Shown here piece after piece: positions 15,280 through 24,226 of a stretch of DNA of 29,364 nucleotides. Each line of letters opens with the position of its first letter. Position 1 is the first letter of the stretch. The position numbers and the translations under genes are program-made. Below the pieces are notes generated by a model that worked only from the letters and a program-made list of their open reading frames with translations, had not been told where the DNA came from and ran no database searches. The DNA is from Candidatus Subteraquimicrobium carltonvillense (lineage in GTDB: Bacteria > Actinomycetota > Aquicultoria > Subteraquimicrobiales > Subteraquimicrobiaceae), in NCBI GenBank assembly GCA_002339355.1, contig DDKQ01000001.1, forward strand, positions 1 through 29,364. The letters run 5' to 3'.

Positions 15280-17250
15280 CTACCTTACTCCTAAAAGCGC
15301 TTGGATCTGAGCGATAATTTGCTCATCTGCATAGTGCTGTATGGCGATTGCCCTTTCGGGGCATGAGGCAGCGCAGACTCCACAACCCTTACAAAGGGTC
15401 TCGGTGACCCCAGCTTTTGGGCCTTGTGCTGTCTTTTCCAAGCGAATGGCTCCATAGGGACATAGGGATTCGCACAATCCACATCCGATGCAATTATCCG
15501 CATTCACGACTGCGTTCAAGGGAACAATTTCAATGACGTCCCTACTCAGTAGACCAGCAGCCACAGCTGCAGCATTCCCAGCCTGTGCTACCGTATCCGG
15601 TATATCCTTAGGAAACTGCGCACAGCCAGCAAGATATACTCCGTCCATGGTGGTTTCAGCAGGTCTTAACTTGGGATGTGCTTCCAAGAGGAACCCATCA
15701 GCACTTCGCGAGAGACGGAGTTTTTTAGTCAAATCCTGAACATCCTTGGCTGGCTTAAGACCCACCGCTAGTATCACCATATCCACTTCATTTTCAAATA
15801 AGCATCCACTATCGGCATCCTCGGCAATTATCCTTAAATTGTGAGTTTGAAGATGTTCTACTATTTCCCCAGGCCTGCCTCGGACAAAAACGACTCCCGA
15901 GGATCGAGCCCGTTGATAAAACTCCTCGAATTCCTTTCCCGCTGTCCTCATATCGATGTAATATACGTATACTTCTACCTCTGAGTTTTTCTCCTTGACC
16001 ATTACGGCTTGCTTCGTTGTAATCATACAACACACCCTTGAGCAATACTTGGCATTCCCCAGGTTCCTAGAGCCCACGCACTGAATGAAGGCCAATCTTT
16101 TAATCGGTTTGCCATCGCTTAATCGTTTTAGTTTTCCATGGGTAGGACCATCTGCACTCAACATCCTCTCGAAATCGAGTTGAGTTAATACGTTTGGGTA
16201 TCTGCCATAGCCATATTCCCTATTCTCGCTGGGGTCGTAAACATCGAAGCCCGTGGTTATAATTATCACCCCTATATCGATCTCTACTTCCTCCTCCTTT
16301 TGATCGAAGTTTAGGGCACCAGCTTCGCAGACCCTTTGGCACACCTTACACCTTTCCTTGGTAAAATAGAGACAGCGCTCAGGATCGATTAGATATTTGC
16401 TCGGTATGGCCTGGGCAAAGGGTATGTAGATAGCTTTCCGCATAGTCAAACCACGATTGAACTCATCCGGCACCTTAGTAGGGCACTTTTCAGCACATAA
16501 ACCACAGGCCACACATTTATCCTCATCCACATATCTTGGTTTCTTCCGCAACTTAACCTTAAAGTTACCAGCAAAACCGGTTACATCCGTCATCTCTGTG
16601 CAAGTTAAAAGTTTGATGTTCTCATTCTGGGCCACATCGACCATCAAAGGTGAAAGGATGCAAAGACTACAGTCAAGGGTGGGAAAGGTTTTATCCAACA
16701 TCGCCATGTGTCCGCCGATGCTCGGACCCTTTTCAACGAGATAGGTCTTTATTCCAGCCTTACCCAAATATAAAGCAGCGGATATTCCGGCTATACCCGC
16801 ACCTATAACCATGGCCGATTTATTTACGGGAGACGTATTGACCTCAAGGGGACGCAATAGTCGTGCCCTGGCTACAGCAGCCCGCACCAAATCCTTGGCT
16901 TTTTGAGTCGCCTTTTCAGGCTGATCATAGTGAACCCAGGAACACTGATCACGGATGTTCGCCATCTCAATGAGGTATGGATTCAGACCATTCTCCCCTA
17001 AAACCCGTTGGAAGGTTGACTCATGAAGCCTGGGGGTACAGGAAGCCACGACTACTCTCTCCAGTTTATGCCGTTTTATGTCCTGGGCTATGGCTCTTTG
17101 CCCCACCTCACTACATGCATACCTGTTATCTCGAGCGACCACGACTCCCGGTAATGTTTTTGCATAGTCGCGAACGGCGGCGACATCGACGACACCAGCG
17201 ATATTCAAACCACAGTGACATACATATACTCCTATCCGGATTTTTTTCAC
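15280..17250 (-). CDS. hdrA: HdrA, FAD and Fe-S subunit of heterodisulfide reductase
   Basis: The 656-residue protein has the full HdrA layout. It starts with the N-terminal domain (CHCGLNIAG at 11-19, SCTPRLHE, MANIRDQCSWVH) and the FAD motif GAGIAG (150-155). Next are ferredoxin motif C246-C256 and a second motif with wider spacing (C293, C301, C304, C308). The CVGSR...YCSRVCC flavin-site cluster motif (391-408) and C-terminal ferredoxin motifs (C587-C597, C620-C630) complete it. The GTG start overlaps the hdrB stop by four bases (GTGA). It is the flavin-bifurcating scaffold that binds HdrBC and MvhD/Flx. The wider spacing in its second ferredoxin motif differs from the other HdrA here. Confidence 0.92.
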   Translation of the reverse strand: MKKIRIGVYVCHCGLNIAGVVDVAAVRDYAKTLPGVVVARDNRYACSEVGQRAIAQDIKRHKLERVVVASCTPRLHESTFQRVLGENGLNPYLIEMANIRDQCSWVHYDQPEKATQKAKDLVRAAVARARLLRPLEVNTSPVNKSAMVIGAGIAGISAALYLGKAGIKTYLVEKGPSIGGHMAMLDKTFPTLDCSLCILSPLMVDVAQNENIKLLTCTEMTDVTGFAGNFKVKLRKKPRYVDEDKCVACGLCAEKCPTKVPDEFNRGLTMRKAIYIPFAQAIPSKYLIDPERCLYFTKERCKVCQRVCEAGALNFDQKEEEVEIDIGVIIITTGFDVYDPSENREYGYGRYPNVLTQLDFERMLSADGPTHGKLKRLSDGKPIKRLAFIQCVGSRNLGNAKYCSRVCCMITTKQAVMVKEKNSEVEVYVYYIDMRTAGKEFEEFYQRARSSGVVFVRGRPGEIVEHLQTHNLRIIAEDADSGCLFENEVDMVILAVGLKPAKDVQDLTKKLRLSRSADGFLLEAHPKLRPAETTMDGVYLAGCAQFPKDIPDTVAQAGNAAAVAAGLLSRDVIEIVPLNAVVNADNCIGCGLCESLCPYGAIRLEKTAQGPKAGVTETLCKGCGVCAASCPERAIAIQHYADEQIIAQIQALLGVR

Positions 17251-18137
17251 GATTCGGTCTTCCCTTTTTGCAGTTTATTGATAATTTCGGTGGCTTTAAC
17301 TCGATTCATTTGCAGTCCCAACTCCTTGGGCTCAAAACCCAGGGCTAAGCCCAAAACCTGAGGATAGTGAAGCACGGGAAGATTGTAAGAGGTTTCAAAT
17401 TGTGATTCGATCTTCCTTTGATTGTCGTCGTACATTATGCTGCAAAATGGGCAGATGAGGCTGATTGCATCAGCACCTCGAGTGCTTATACGGTCCAATT
17501 TTTTCTTGGCCATGGTCAGAGAAATGTCTTCGTCCACGCCCAGAATGGCTCCGCCACAGCAAAGTTTTTTATCACCGTAATCAATGACCTCAGCTCCCGT
17601 GGCCCTGATTAATTCATCTAAGGATGTGGGATCCTCTGGATCATCGAAATTCCCGTAGATTTCTGAAGGTTTTAAATAATGGCAACCATAGTGAGGGGCG
17701 AATTTGATGCCCTCAAGGCTTTTCTTGACGCTACTCTTTATTTGCTCGATACCGATATCCTCGTAAAGGATTCTTGCAAAATGTTTGACCTCTATGTCGC
17801 CTCCGTACTCCCTCTTTATCTTGGCCAATTTCTCATTTACTTTCTCCTTTAACTCACCATTTTCTTTGAGCTCTTTATTGACTTCGGTGAGGATGGAAGT
17901 ACAAGCGCTGCATATTGTGCATATGTTGAGGTTTTTCTCCTCCGCCAAGCTTAAATTTCTGGCCGCCAGAAGCATGGTGGTTTTGACATCCACGGATTTT
18001 ACGGGAAATCCACAGCAGGAAAAGTCCATTATATCCGTGAACTCTATCCCCAATGCTTGTGCTACTCTCCTCGTGGAGAGTTCATAGTTTCTGGCCCTTG
18101 CCGGTACCGTGCACCCCAAAAATAAAGCATATTTCAT
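17247..18137 (-). CDS. hdrB: HdrB, disulfide-reducing subunit of heterodisulfide reductase
   Basis: Two complete CCG domains, the type that binds the non-cubane clusters that cleave the disulfide: C9...C41-C42...C76-xx-C79 and C152...C193-C194...C229-xx-C232. I placed the start at the ATG at 18137 (296 residues). Homologues begin MKYALFLGC-like, and AAGGTGAG lies just upstream; the frame stays open to 18230, but that would overlap hdrC. Both active-site motifs being intact argues for real disulfide chemistry. Methanogens use CoM-S-S-CoB; bacteria lack it, so the substrate here must be another disulfide, with the lipoyl carrier at 7321-7773 a candidate. Confidence 0.92.
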   Translation of the reverse strand: MKYALFLGCTVPARARNYELSTRRVAQALGIEFTDIMDFSCCGFPVKSVDVKTTMLLAARNLSLAEEKNLNICTICSACTSILTEVNKELKENGELKEKVNEKLAKIKREYGGDIEVKHFARILYEDIGIEQIKSSVKKSLEGIKFAPHYGCHYLKPSEIYGNFDDPEDPTSLDELIRATGAEVIDYGDKKLCCGGAILGVDEDISLTMAKKKLDRISTRGADAISLICPFCSIMYDDNQRKIESQFETSYNLPVLHYPQVLGLALGFEPKELGLQMNRVKATEIINKLQKGKTES

Positions 18138-18154
18138 GCTCTCACCTTCAATTT

Positions 18155-18685
18155 TTATTCCTTGGACTTGGATTTGCTGACGAGCTTGAGTATTCCAGTA
18201 ATATTGAATATCTCGCTGGCCTCGGGACATTTTGTGGCCACGGGAGGCAAGCCCATCCTCTCGCGCTTTTTGTTGTCAAACTCATCCATCTCATAAAGCC
18301 TTCCATGTGCAGCGATGAGTTCGACCTGCCTGGTGAAGGATGGGTGGATGTATCCTTCCCTTACAGCCATATTTTTCAGGACGTTCATTACCTCCGTTAT
18401 TTTCACACCCTGAGGACAACGCTCATGGCAGGTATAACAGGTGGAGCAGAGCCAAATTAAGTCGCTCGATAAAACGCGATCTTTGATACCGAGAAGCGCC
18501 ATTCTTATTATCCTCCTCGGATTATATTTCTCATCTATCTCTCTCACCGGACATCCAGCACTACACGTACCACAAGCAAAGCAATACTTTATATTCTCTC
18601 CACCTGGTAGCTTCGAAATTTCGTATTTAAACTGGGGATCGAGTTCACCGAAACTTATATGGGCTTCGGTGCTTTTACCAAGCAT
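18155..18685 (-). CDS. hdrC: HdrC, ferredoxin-like subunit of heterodisulfide reductase
   Basis: The 176-residue protein has two [4Fe-4S] motifs, CFACGTCSAGCP (C35, C38, C41, C45) and CSTCYTCHERCP (C80, C83, C86, C90). HdrC relays electrons from HdrA to HdrB. ATG start with AGAGGTG upstream. It is the first gene of the run hdrC-hdrB-hdrA-mvhD-hdrA-flxDCBA, so the operon promoter probably lies in the AT-rich gap 18686-18877, although I see no clear -35/-10 pair there. The tail GILKLVSKSKSKE is lysine-rich. Confidence 0.92.
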   Translation of the reverse strand: MLGKSTEAHISFGELDPQFKYEISKLPGGENIKYCFACGTCSAGCPVREIDEKYNPRRIIRMALLGIKDRVLSSDLIWLCSTCYTCHERCPQGVKITEVMNVLKNMAVREGYIHPSFTRQVELIAAHGRLYEMDEFDNKKRERMGLPPVATKCPEASEIFNITGILKLVSKSKSKE

Positions 18686-18877
18686 CGGTTCACCTCTATT
18701 CTTTCCTGTAAATTTGAGTTTTTGAGCATCGCCATTATTAATGAAAAAATTAAAGTGAAAAAGAAATCGTTGGCATTTAAGAATAAAGCTTTCTAAATCC
18801 TTGTGAAAGAACTTCTTGGTGAACTGCTCCTTTCGTTTGACATAAGGTTAAAAAGAAGAGCGAGCGGGTGGAAAATT

Positions 18878-19306
18878 TTAACAACATTGGGATTGTACAA
18901 GTTCTTCCTCATTGAAAAAAAGTGGTATCTCAAATTCGGCTCTTTCCTCGGAGTCCGCTGCATGGATGATGTTCTCCGTTATCTCCAAAGCGAAGTCACC
19001 GCGTATGGTTCCCGGCTGAGATTTGAGGGGATCGGTCGCCCCCATCATCGCTCTTACAACCTCGATGGCCTGTGGTCCGCTTAAGACCATGACCACCACA
19101 GGACCCGAAATCACGAAATCTACCAGCATCTCAAAGAAGGGTTTTCCCCTATGGACAGAGTAAAGTTCCTCCGCCTTCTCCCTAGAAAGGTGAATGAGCT
19201 TTAAGCCATGTATATTGAGCCCTCTCGCCTCAAAACGTCCGATAATTTCGCCAATGAGTTTCCTTCTGACACCATCGGGTTTGATCATCACCAATGTTTT
19301 CTGCAA
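18878..19306 (-). CDS. ndk: Nucleoside diphosphate kinase
   Basis: The 142-residue protein matches the family length. It transfers the terminal phosphate of NTPs to NDPs. The phospho-histidine is H115 in NIIHAADS, with KPDGVRR (9-15) and the GATDP stretch (89-93) also present. It starts with TTG, supported by GGGGGAGG five to six bases upstream; no good ATG is available. It ends the valS-folC run, an arrangement typical of Actinomycetota. Confidence 0.95.
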   Translation of the reverse strand: MQKTLVMIKPDGVRRKLIGEIIGRFEARGLNIHGLKLIHLSREKAEELYSVHRGKPFFEMLVDFVISGPVVVMVLSGPQAIEVVRAMMGATDPLKSQPGTIRGDFALEITENIIHAADSEERAEFEIPLFFNEEELVQSQCC

Positions 19307-19321
19307 AAAACCTCCCCCTCT

Positions 19322-19385
19322 CCAATTTGGTTACTGGGTTATTGGGTTAATGGGTATTACCAAGTTACTAAATTATCCAATTATC
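19322..19385. repeat. Short-word repeat between the zinc-ribbon gene and ndk
   Basis: TTGGTTACTGGGTTATTGGGTTAATGGG followed by AAGTTACTAAATTATCCAATTATCC is made of near-repeats of GGGTTA/TTATTGGG and their complements. It fills most of the gap and ends at the upstream gene's stop codon. Confidence 0.5.
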
Positions 19386-19390
19386 CTCAC

Positions 19391-19831
19391 CTAGAGTGAT
19401 GTTCTACAATACGGACACACCGTCCAGCCCATTTTGAGCGGACGACCGCAAGAGGGACAGGGCTTCTTGAGCTTCTTCATGCAGTAAGGACAGATCAGAA
19501 AATCACCTTCTATGGGCTTAAAACAAGCGGGGCACACGGTGCTAGTTGTGCCCAGAAGGGCTTCCTTCGTCTTTATATCCAGTTCCCTGTCCTTGACCTC
19601 GTCAAGAAATTCAGGGGGTCTCACGATGAGGTAAATAATCCACCCGAATACGTTGAAAAATAGGACTACAACCGCCCAATAAAAGGCAAAGGCGCCCCTC
19701 TTTTTGGCATCCCTATAGGTCCAATAGACCAAACTCACCCAGAGCATCATCAAAAACAAGAAGAAGAGGTTGGCAAGCAAACGAAATATTGGTGAACCAA
19801 GAAAATCTGAAAAGACCGCAAATAAATCCAT
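19391..19831 (-). CDS. Small membrane protein with double zinc ribbon
   Basis: The 146-residue protein has two membrane segments at about 14-37 and 48-68. They enclose YWTYRDAKKRG and end with GWIIYLIVRPPE, like the phospholipase-D N-terminal-like membrane motif. A cytoplasmic tail carries two CxxC-type zinc ribbons (CPACFKPI...CPYC and CPSCGRPL...CPYC). It sits between folC and ndk, where Actinomycetota often have another small membrane gene. ATG start with AAGGAG. The function is unknown. Confidence 0.8.
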   Translation of the reverse strand: MDLFAVFSDFLGSPIFRLLANLFFLFLMMLWVSLVYWTYRDAKKRGAFAFYWAVVVLFFNVFGWIIYLIVRPPEFLDEVKDRELDIKTKEALLGTTSTVCPACFKPIEGDFLICPYCMKKLKKPCPSCGRPLKMGWTVCPYCRTSL

Positions 19832-19879
19832 CGCTTACTCCTTGACCTCTTGAGTCACGATTCTCTTTTCAGTCGACGA

Positions 19880-21190
19880 TCACACGGATTGAATAATCTC
19901 TTGCCCTTGTAAAAGATGCTCCCTTGCTTCGCCAACCGTATACAACGAACCAGTGATGCATATAAGATCCTGGGGCTTCGCCATTTTCAAAGCGAGCTCT
20001 ATGGCGTCTTTTAGGTTCGGCTGGCGTATGAAACAGCTACTATAGTTGGAAATTTTTTCCTCAAGAAGCTGAGCTGGAGCACAGCGAGAGGACTGGTTTT
20101 GAGATAAGATTACAAAGGAAGCCATATCAACCAACGCTTTTAAAATCCCGTCGATGTCCTTATCCTTTAAAATAGCCAGCACCAAAATCAAACGCTCGAA
20201 GGCGAACTCCGATTGAAGCGACCGGGCAAGCTCTATTGCCGCAGCAGGGTTATGGGCTCCATCTAAGACCACGAAGGGATGTTTCGCCATTATCTCCAAT
20301 CGACCTGGGCAATCAACCTTGGAAAATCCCTTCTTCAACTTGGAAAGAGAAAGGGGTTTTTCATAAAAACTTTCGGTGGCAACCATGGCTATCGCTCCAT
20401 TTTGAGCTTGATGCTTTCCAAATAAAGGAAGGTTCAAGTCCGTATAGTTATCATATAACCCCTGTATGGATAATTTTTGTGCATCGACGAGCAGCTCGCG
20501 GGAAAGCAGTGAAAAATCCCTTCCCAATACTCTCATGTTTGCTCCCTGTTCAATGCATTTCTTCTCAACGACTTGAAAGGCATCTTGGGGCAACGAGCCC
20601 ACAACCGCTTTGCATTGATCCTTAATGATCTGCGCCTTTTCCGTGGCGATTTGATGGATGGATGTCCCCAATCTGTCTGTGTGCTCCAGAGCCACACTGA
20701 TGAGTACGGCAACCTTTGATGGAATAATGTTCGTGGCATCCCACCTTCCTCCCATACCAACCTCGATAACACCGCAATCGATATTTTCGTGGTGGAAGTA
20801 GAAGAAGGCCAGAGCCGTGAGGATCTCAAAGTGGGTGAGCCTTTCGGGATGAAATTTCAGATTAACCTTTTCAATTGCGCCAGCTATATCCGTTAAGACG
20901 GAAGCGAAATCCTCCTCGGCGATATTCCTCCCATCCACGGAAATCCTCTCGGTGTACGAGGATAGATGCGGGGAGATATACGCGCCAGTTTTAAGGCCAT
21001 GGGCGGAAAGAATGGAGGCGGTCATCTTCGTTACTGAAGTCTTACCATTGGTGCCGGTAATATGAATAGTGGGATAAGAAAAGTGAGGGTCACCCAGCTC
21101 TTTGCATAGGGCTTTAATCCTTTGCAAACCGGGGTTGATGCCCAGATGGATCGTGGATTCAAGATAATCGATGGCCTTTTGATAATCCAT
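19880..21190 (-). CDS. folC: Folylpolyglutamate synthase/dihydrofolate synthase
   Basis: An ATP-dependent Mur-ligase-family enzyme that adds glutamate to folates or makes dihydrofolate from dihydropteroate. The P-loop ITGTNGKTS is at residues 44-52, followed by the family's SPHLSSYTERI and VLDGAHNPAA motifs. I placed the start at the ATG at 21190 (436 residues), because GTGAGGGG lies just upstream and homologues begin near M(D/N)YxxA. The frame can also open at GTG 21238, just after the valS stop. The valS-folC order is conserved in many Gram-positive bacteria. Confidence 0.93.
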   Translation of the reverse strand: MDYQKAIDYLESTIHLGINPGLQRIKALCKELGDPHFSYPTIHITGTNGKTSVTKMTASILSAHGLKTGAYISPHLSSYTERISVDGRNIAEEDFASVLTDIAGAIEKVNLKFHPERLTHFEILTALAFFYFHHENIDCGVIEVGMGGRWDATNIIPSKVAVLISVALEHTDRLGTSIHQIATEKAQIIKDQCKAVVGSLPQDAFQVVEKKCIEQGANMRVLGRDFSLLSRELLVDAQKLSIQGLYDNYTDLNLPLFGKHQAQNGAIAMVATESFYEKPLSLSKLKKGFSKVDCPGRLEIMAKHPFVVLDGAHNPAAAIELARSLQSEFAFERLILVLAILKDKDIDGILKALVDMASFVILSQNQSSRCAPAQLLEEKISNYSSCFIRQPNLKDAIELALKMAKPQDLICITGSLYTVGEAREHLLQGQEIIQSV

Positions 21191-21241
21191 TCCACCCCTC
21201 ACCATTTCTTGGTTCATCACCCGCAACCCTGGTCTCACCGA

Positions 21242-23890
21242 TTACTCAATTTGCTTTAATTGAAGTTCGAGCTTTTTCTTCTTATCCACGAGGGCGGCAA
21301 ATTTTCGTTTCTCTTTCTCAACCACTTCAGGAGAGGCCTTTTCCAGAAACTTCTTCCTTGAGAGTTTCCTTTCCACCCCTTGTAATTCCTTCTCGACATC
21401 CATTAATTTCTTTCCCAATCTTGAGCGCTCTTTCTCTATGTCGATCAGCCCAGCGAGGGGAATGAATATCTCTATCCCATGCTCAACTGCCGCCGCGGAA
21501 TGTTCGGGTCTTGAGATTTCTCTATCCATGGTGAGCTCTGAAACACCTGCTAATTGGGAAATATAATTGGAGTTGGCTTGAAGAATCTCCAGAACATCTT
21601 GGGAGGGGGGTTTGAGGAAAACATGGATTTTCCCACGTGGATGGAGCCTGAAAGTTGACCTGATGGAGCGGATCGCCACCGTCACACATTTAAGAATCTC
21701 CATTTCCCTCTCGGCCGTGGCGTCGATTAGGGAGGGATCGGGTTTGGGCCAGGGGGCAATCACAATGCTCCTCCTGGCCGGACGGGCAGGGAGTCTTTGC
21801 CAGATCTCCTCGGTCACAAAGGGCATGAATGGATGCAATAGTCGGAGGGTTTCCCCCAAAACCCATAGCAATACATGCTGAGCGGTCAACCTTTCCAAGC
21901 CGCTCGTCGGGTAAAGGCGGGGTTTGGTGAGCTCTATATACCAATCGCAGAATTCGCCCCAGAAGAAATCGTACAGGATTCTACAGGCCTCACTGAAGTT
22001 GTAGGAGTTCATATTTTCTTCGACCAGGGAGATCGTCCTGGTATATCTACTTAGGACCCACCTGTCCGCCAGGGTGTATTCGAGCTCTTGGGGTTGCGCT
22101 TCTTCTGGAGAGTATCCCTCCAAATTCATGAGAACGAATCTCGAAGCATTCCATATCTTGTTGACAAAATTTCTATTGCCCTTGATTTTCTCCTCTGAAA
22201 GGAAGATGTCTCTGCCCGGGGTAGCCAGAGCGGCTAGGGTGAACCGCAAGGCATCGGTACCATATTTCCCGATCATATCGATGGGATCTATCACGTTGCC
22301 CAGGGATTTGCTCATCTTCCGACCTAAAGCATCTCGGATGAGGGCATGGATATAAACCTCCTTGAAGGGGACGTCATGCATGAAGTGTAGACCCATTATG
22401 ATCATCCGCGCTACCCAGAAGTAAATGATGTCAAATCCCGTGGAAAGGAGAGAGGTGGGATAAAAATAGCTTAAATCCTCGGTTTTTTCAGGCCAACCGA
22501 AGACGGCGAAGGGCCATAGGGCTGAACTGAACCAGGTATCCAAAACATCCGTGTCCTGTCTTAAGCTTAAGTTCCCACACTTAGTGCAGGAGGTGGGTTC
22601 CTCCATCTCCACGATGATTTCACCACACCGGTCACAATACCACACCGGAATCTGGTGGCCCCACCAAATTTGCCTGGAAATGCACCAATCCTTTATGTTA
22701 TACATCCAGTCAAAATAAACTTTCTCCCAGCGCTTTGGGGTGAATTTAACCTTGCCCTCCTTCACGGCCTTAATGGCCGATTCAGCCAGTGGCTTCATCT
22801 TAATGAACCATTGCTCGGAAAGATAGGGTTCCACGACGGTTTCACAGCGATAACAGTGACCCACGGCGTGGAGATGAGGCTCCACTTTCTCCAGCAATCC
22901 TTCCCTCTCCAAATCCTTGAGGATCGCCTCACGGCATTCGTATCTATCCATTCCGTTATAAGGTCCACCATTTTCATTTATCTTAGCATCGGGTGTGAGG
23001 ACAACCACCTGTGGTAGCTTGTGGCGTTGACCTATTTCAAAGTCATTGGGGTCGTGGGCTGGGGTGACCTTAACCGCTCCCGTTCCAAATTCCGGATCGA
23101 CGTATTCATCGGCTATTATGGGAATCTTTCTTCTTAAGAGAGGGAGGATTAAAGTCTTTCCCACGTATTTTTGATATCTTTCGTCATTGGGGTGGACGGC
23201 TACGGCGGTATCACCCAATAATGTCTCCGGGCGAGTTGTGGCTATGGTCAAATACTCCTGGGAATCCTCAAAGGGATATTTTATATACCACAGGCTCCCC
23301 ACTCTCTCCTCGTGATCCACCTCAAGATCGGAAAGAGCGGTGTAACATCTGGGACACCAATTTATGATGTAATTTCCCCTATAGATCAAACCTTCCTTGA
23401 ATAGCCCGACGAAGACGGTTTTAACCGCCCGTGAGTAGCCCTCATCCATGGTGAATCTTTCCCGGTCCCAGTCGCAGGAGCAACCCAGGCGCTTCAACTG
23501 ATTTATAATGGTACTGCCATACCTTTCCTTCCACTCCCAAACCTTCTCCAGAAATTTCTCACGCCCTAAGTCCTGGCGAGTAAGGCCTTCCCTGGCCAGT
23601 TCCTGCTCCACCACATTTTGAGTAGCGATGCCCGCGTGGTCAGTCCCAGGAAGCCATAGGGTAACACAGCCCTCCATGCGCCTCTTTCGAACGATGATAT
23701 CTTGGAGGATATTATTCAAAGCATGTCCCATGTGCAGTGAGCCCGTGATGTTGGGAGGAGGAATGACAATGGTAAAGGGCTCTCTCTCCTTATCGATTGG
23801 AGCATGAAAATATCCCTTGGAAAACCAGTGGGAATACCACTTGTTTTCCACATCTTTCGGATTGTATGCGGGAGAAATTTCTCTCTTCAA
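21242..23890 (-). CDS. valS: Valyl-tRNA synthetase
   Basis: The 882-residue class I synthetase has the HIGH-type motif PPNITGSLHMGHALN (HMGH at 53-56), an editing domain, and KMSKS at about 525-529. The C-terminal coiled-coil arm (last ~70 residues, rich in Lys/Glu/Leu) is typical of ValS. It charges tRNA-Val. The start is TTG with AGGTGAG upstream. I see no T-box leader in the 336 bases before it. Confidence 0.97.
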   Translation of the reverse strand: MKREISPAYNPKDVENKWYSHWFSKGYFHAPIDKEREPFTIVIPPPNITGSLHMGHALNNILQDIIVRKRRMEGCVTLWLPGTDHAGIATQNVVEQELAREGLTRQDLGREKFLEKVWEWKERYGSTIINQLKRLGCSCDWDRERFTMDEGYSRAVKTVFVGLFKEGLIYRGNYIINWCPRCYTALSDLEVDHEERVGSLWYIKYPFEDSQEYLTIATTRPETLLGDTAVAVHPNDERYQKYVGKTLILPLLRRKIPIIADEYVDPEFGTGAVKVTPAHDPNDFEIGQRHKLPQVVVLTPDAKINENGGPYNGMDRYECREAILKDLEREGLLEKVEPHLHAVGHCYRCETVVEPYLSEQWFIKMKPLAESAIKAVKEGKVKFTPKRWEKVYFDWMYNIKDWCISRQIWWGHQIPVWYCDRCGEIIVEMEEPTSCTKCGNLSLRQDTDVLDTWFSSALWPFAVFGWPEKTEDLSYFYPTSLLSTGFDIIYFWVARMIIMGLHFMHDVPFKEVYIHALIRDALGRKMSKSLGNVIDPIDMIGKYGTDALRFTLAALATPGRDIFLSEEKIKGNRNFVNKIWNASRFVLMNLEGYSPEEAQPQELEYTLADRWVLSRYTRTISLVEENMNSYNFSEACRILYDFFWGEFCDWYIELTKPRLYPTSGLERLTAQHVLLWVLGETLRLLHPFMPFVTEEIWQRLPARPARRSIVIAPWPKPDPSLIDATAEREMEILKCVTVAIRSIRSTFRLHPRGKIHVFLKPPSQDVLEILQANSNYISQLAGVSELTMDREISRPEHSAAAVEHGIEIFIPLAGLIDIEKERSRLGKKLMDVEKELQGVERKLSRKKFLEKASPEVVEKEKRKFAALVDKKKKLELQLKQIE

Positions 23891-24226
23891 TTTCTCACCT
23901 CAATTAATTAAAACTCGTTGGCTAGTTGGCCATTTTCAACATCAGCAAACCAGCCAACTAACAAACTAGCAAACCATGAAATCGAGTTTTGTTTTATATG
24001 GTTATGAGCCTATAGAAATATTTTACAGTCTTTGGTTACCTTTGCAAGCAAAAAGCCGTCGATGTATCGCGTTCAAAACATTTAAATGATAGATCATTGA
24101 AAGGATCTAACCCATCTTTGAGTAAATGCAGTTTAATCATAATAGGTCGGTTGTATTGCTACATAAAATTAGGGTGTACCTTCCTACACAAGGTACACCC
24201 TTAAAGATAGAATTTTTCAAGAGTGG
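23891..24226. other. 336-base intergenic stretch upstream of valS
   Basis: This gap must hold the valS promoter and the 3' end of the preceding transcript. It contains a terminator-like hairpin (24171-24202) and an interrupted inverted repeat made of short words: GTTGGCTAGTTGGC (23917-23930) against CCAGCCAACTAACAAACTAGC (about 23950-23970). The rest is AT-rich. I see no T-box, riboswitch signature, tRNA or convincing open reading frame. Confidence 0.6.
24171..24202 (-). terminator. Terminator hairpin after the DUF6345-like gene
   Basis: AGGGTGTACCTT and AAGGTACACCCT form a 12-bp perfect stem with a 7-base loop. On the minus strand it is followed by AATTTTAT, a short U-rich run. It stands 24 bases past the stop codon. 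Confidence 0.75.

Noticed and set aside
18138..18230. Longer HdrB N-terminus
   Set aside because: The extension overlaps hdrC, has no family similarity, and an RBS plus the conserved start MKYALFLGC lies at 18137.
23891..24226. T-box leader before valS
   Set aside because: The conserved T-box word (AGGGTGGNACCGCG) is absent on the minus strand. The hairpin at 24171-24202 belongs to the end of the upstream gene.
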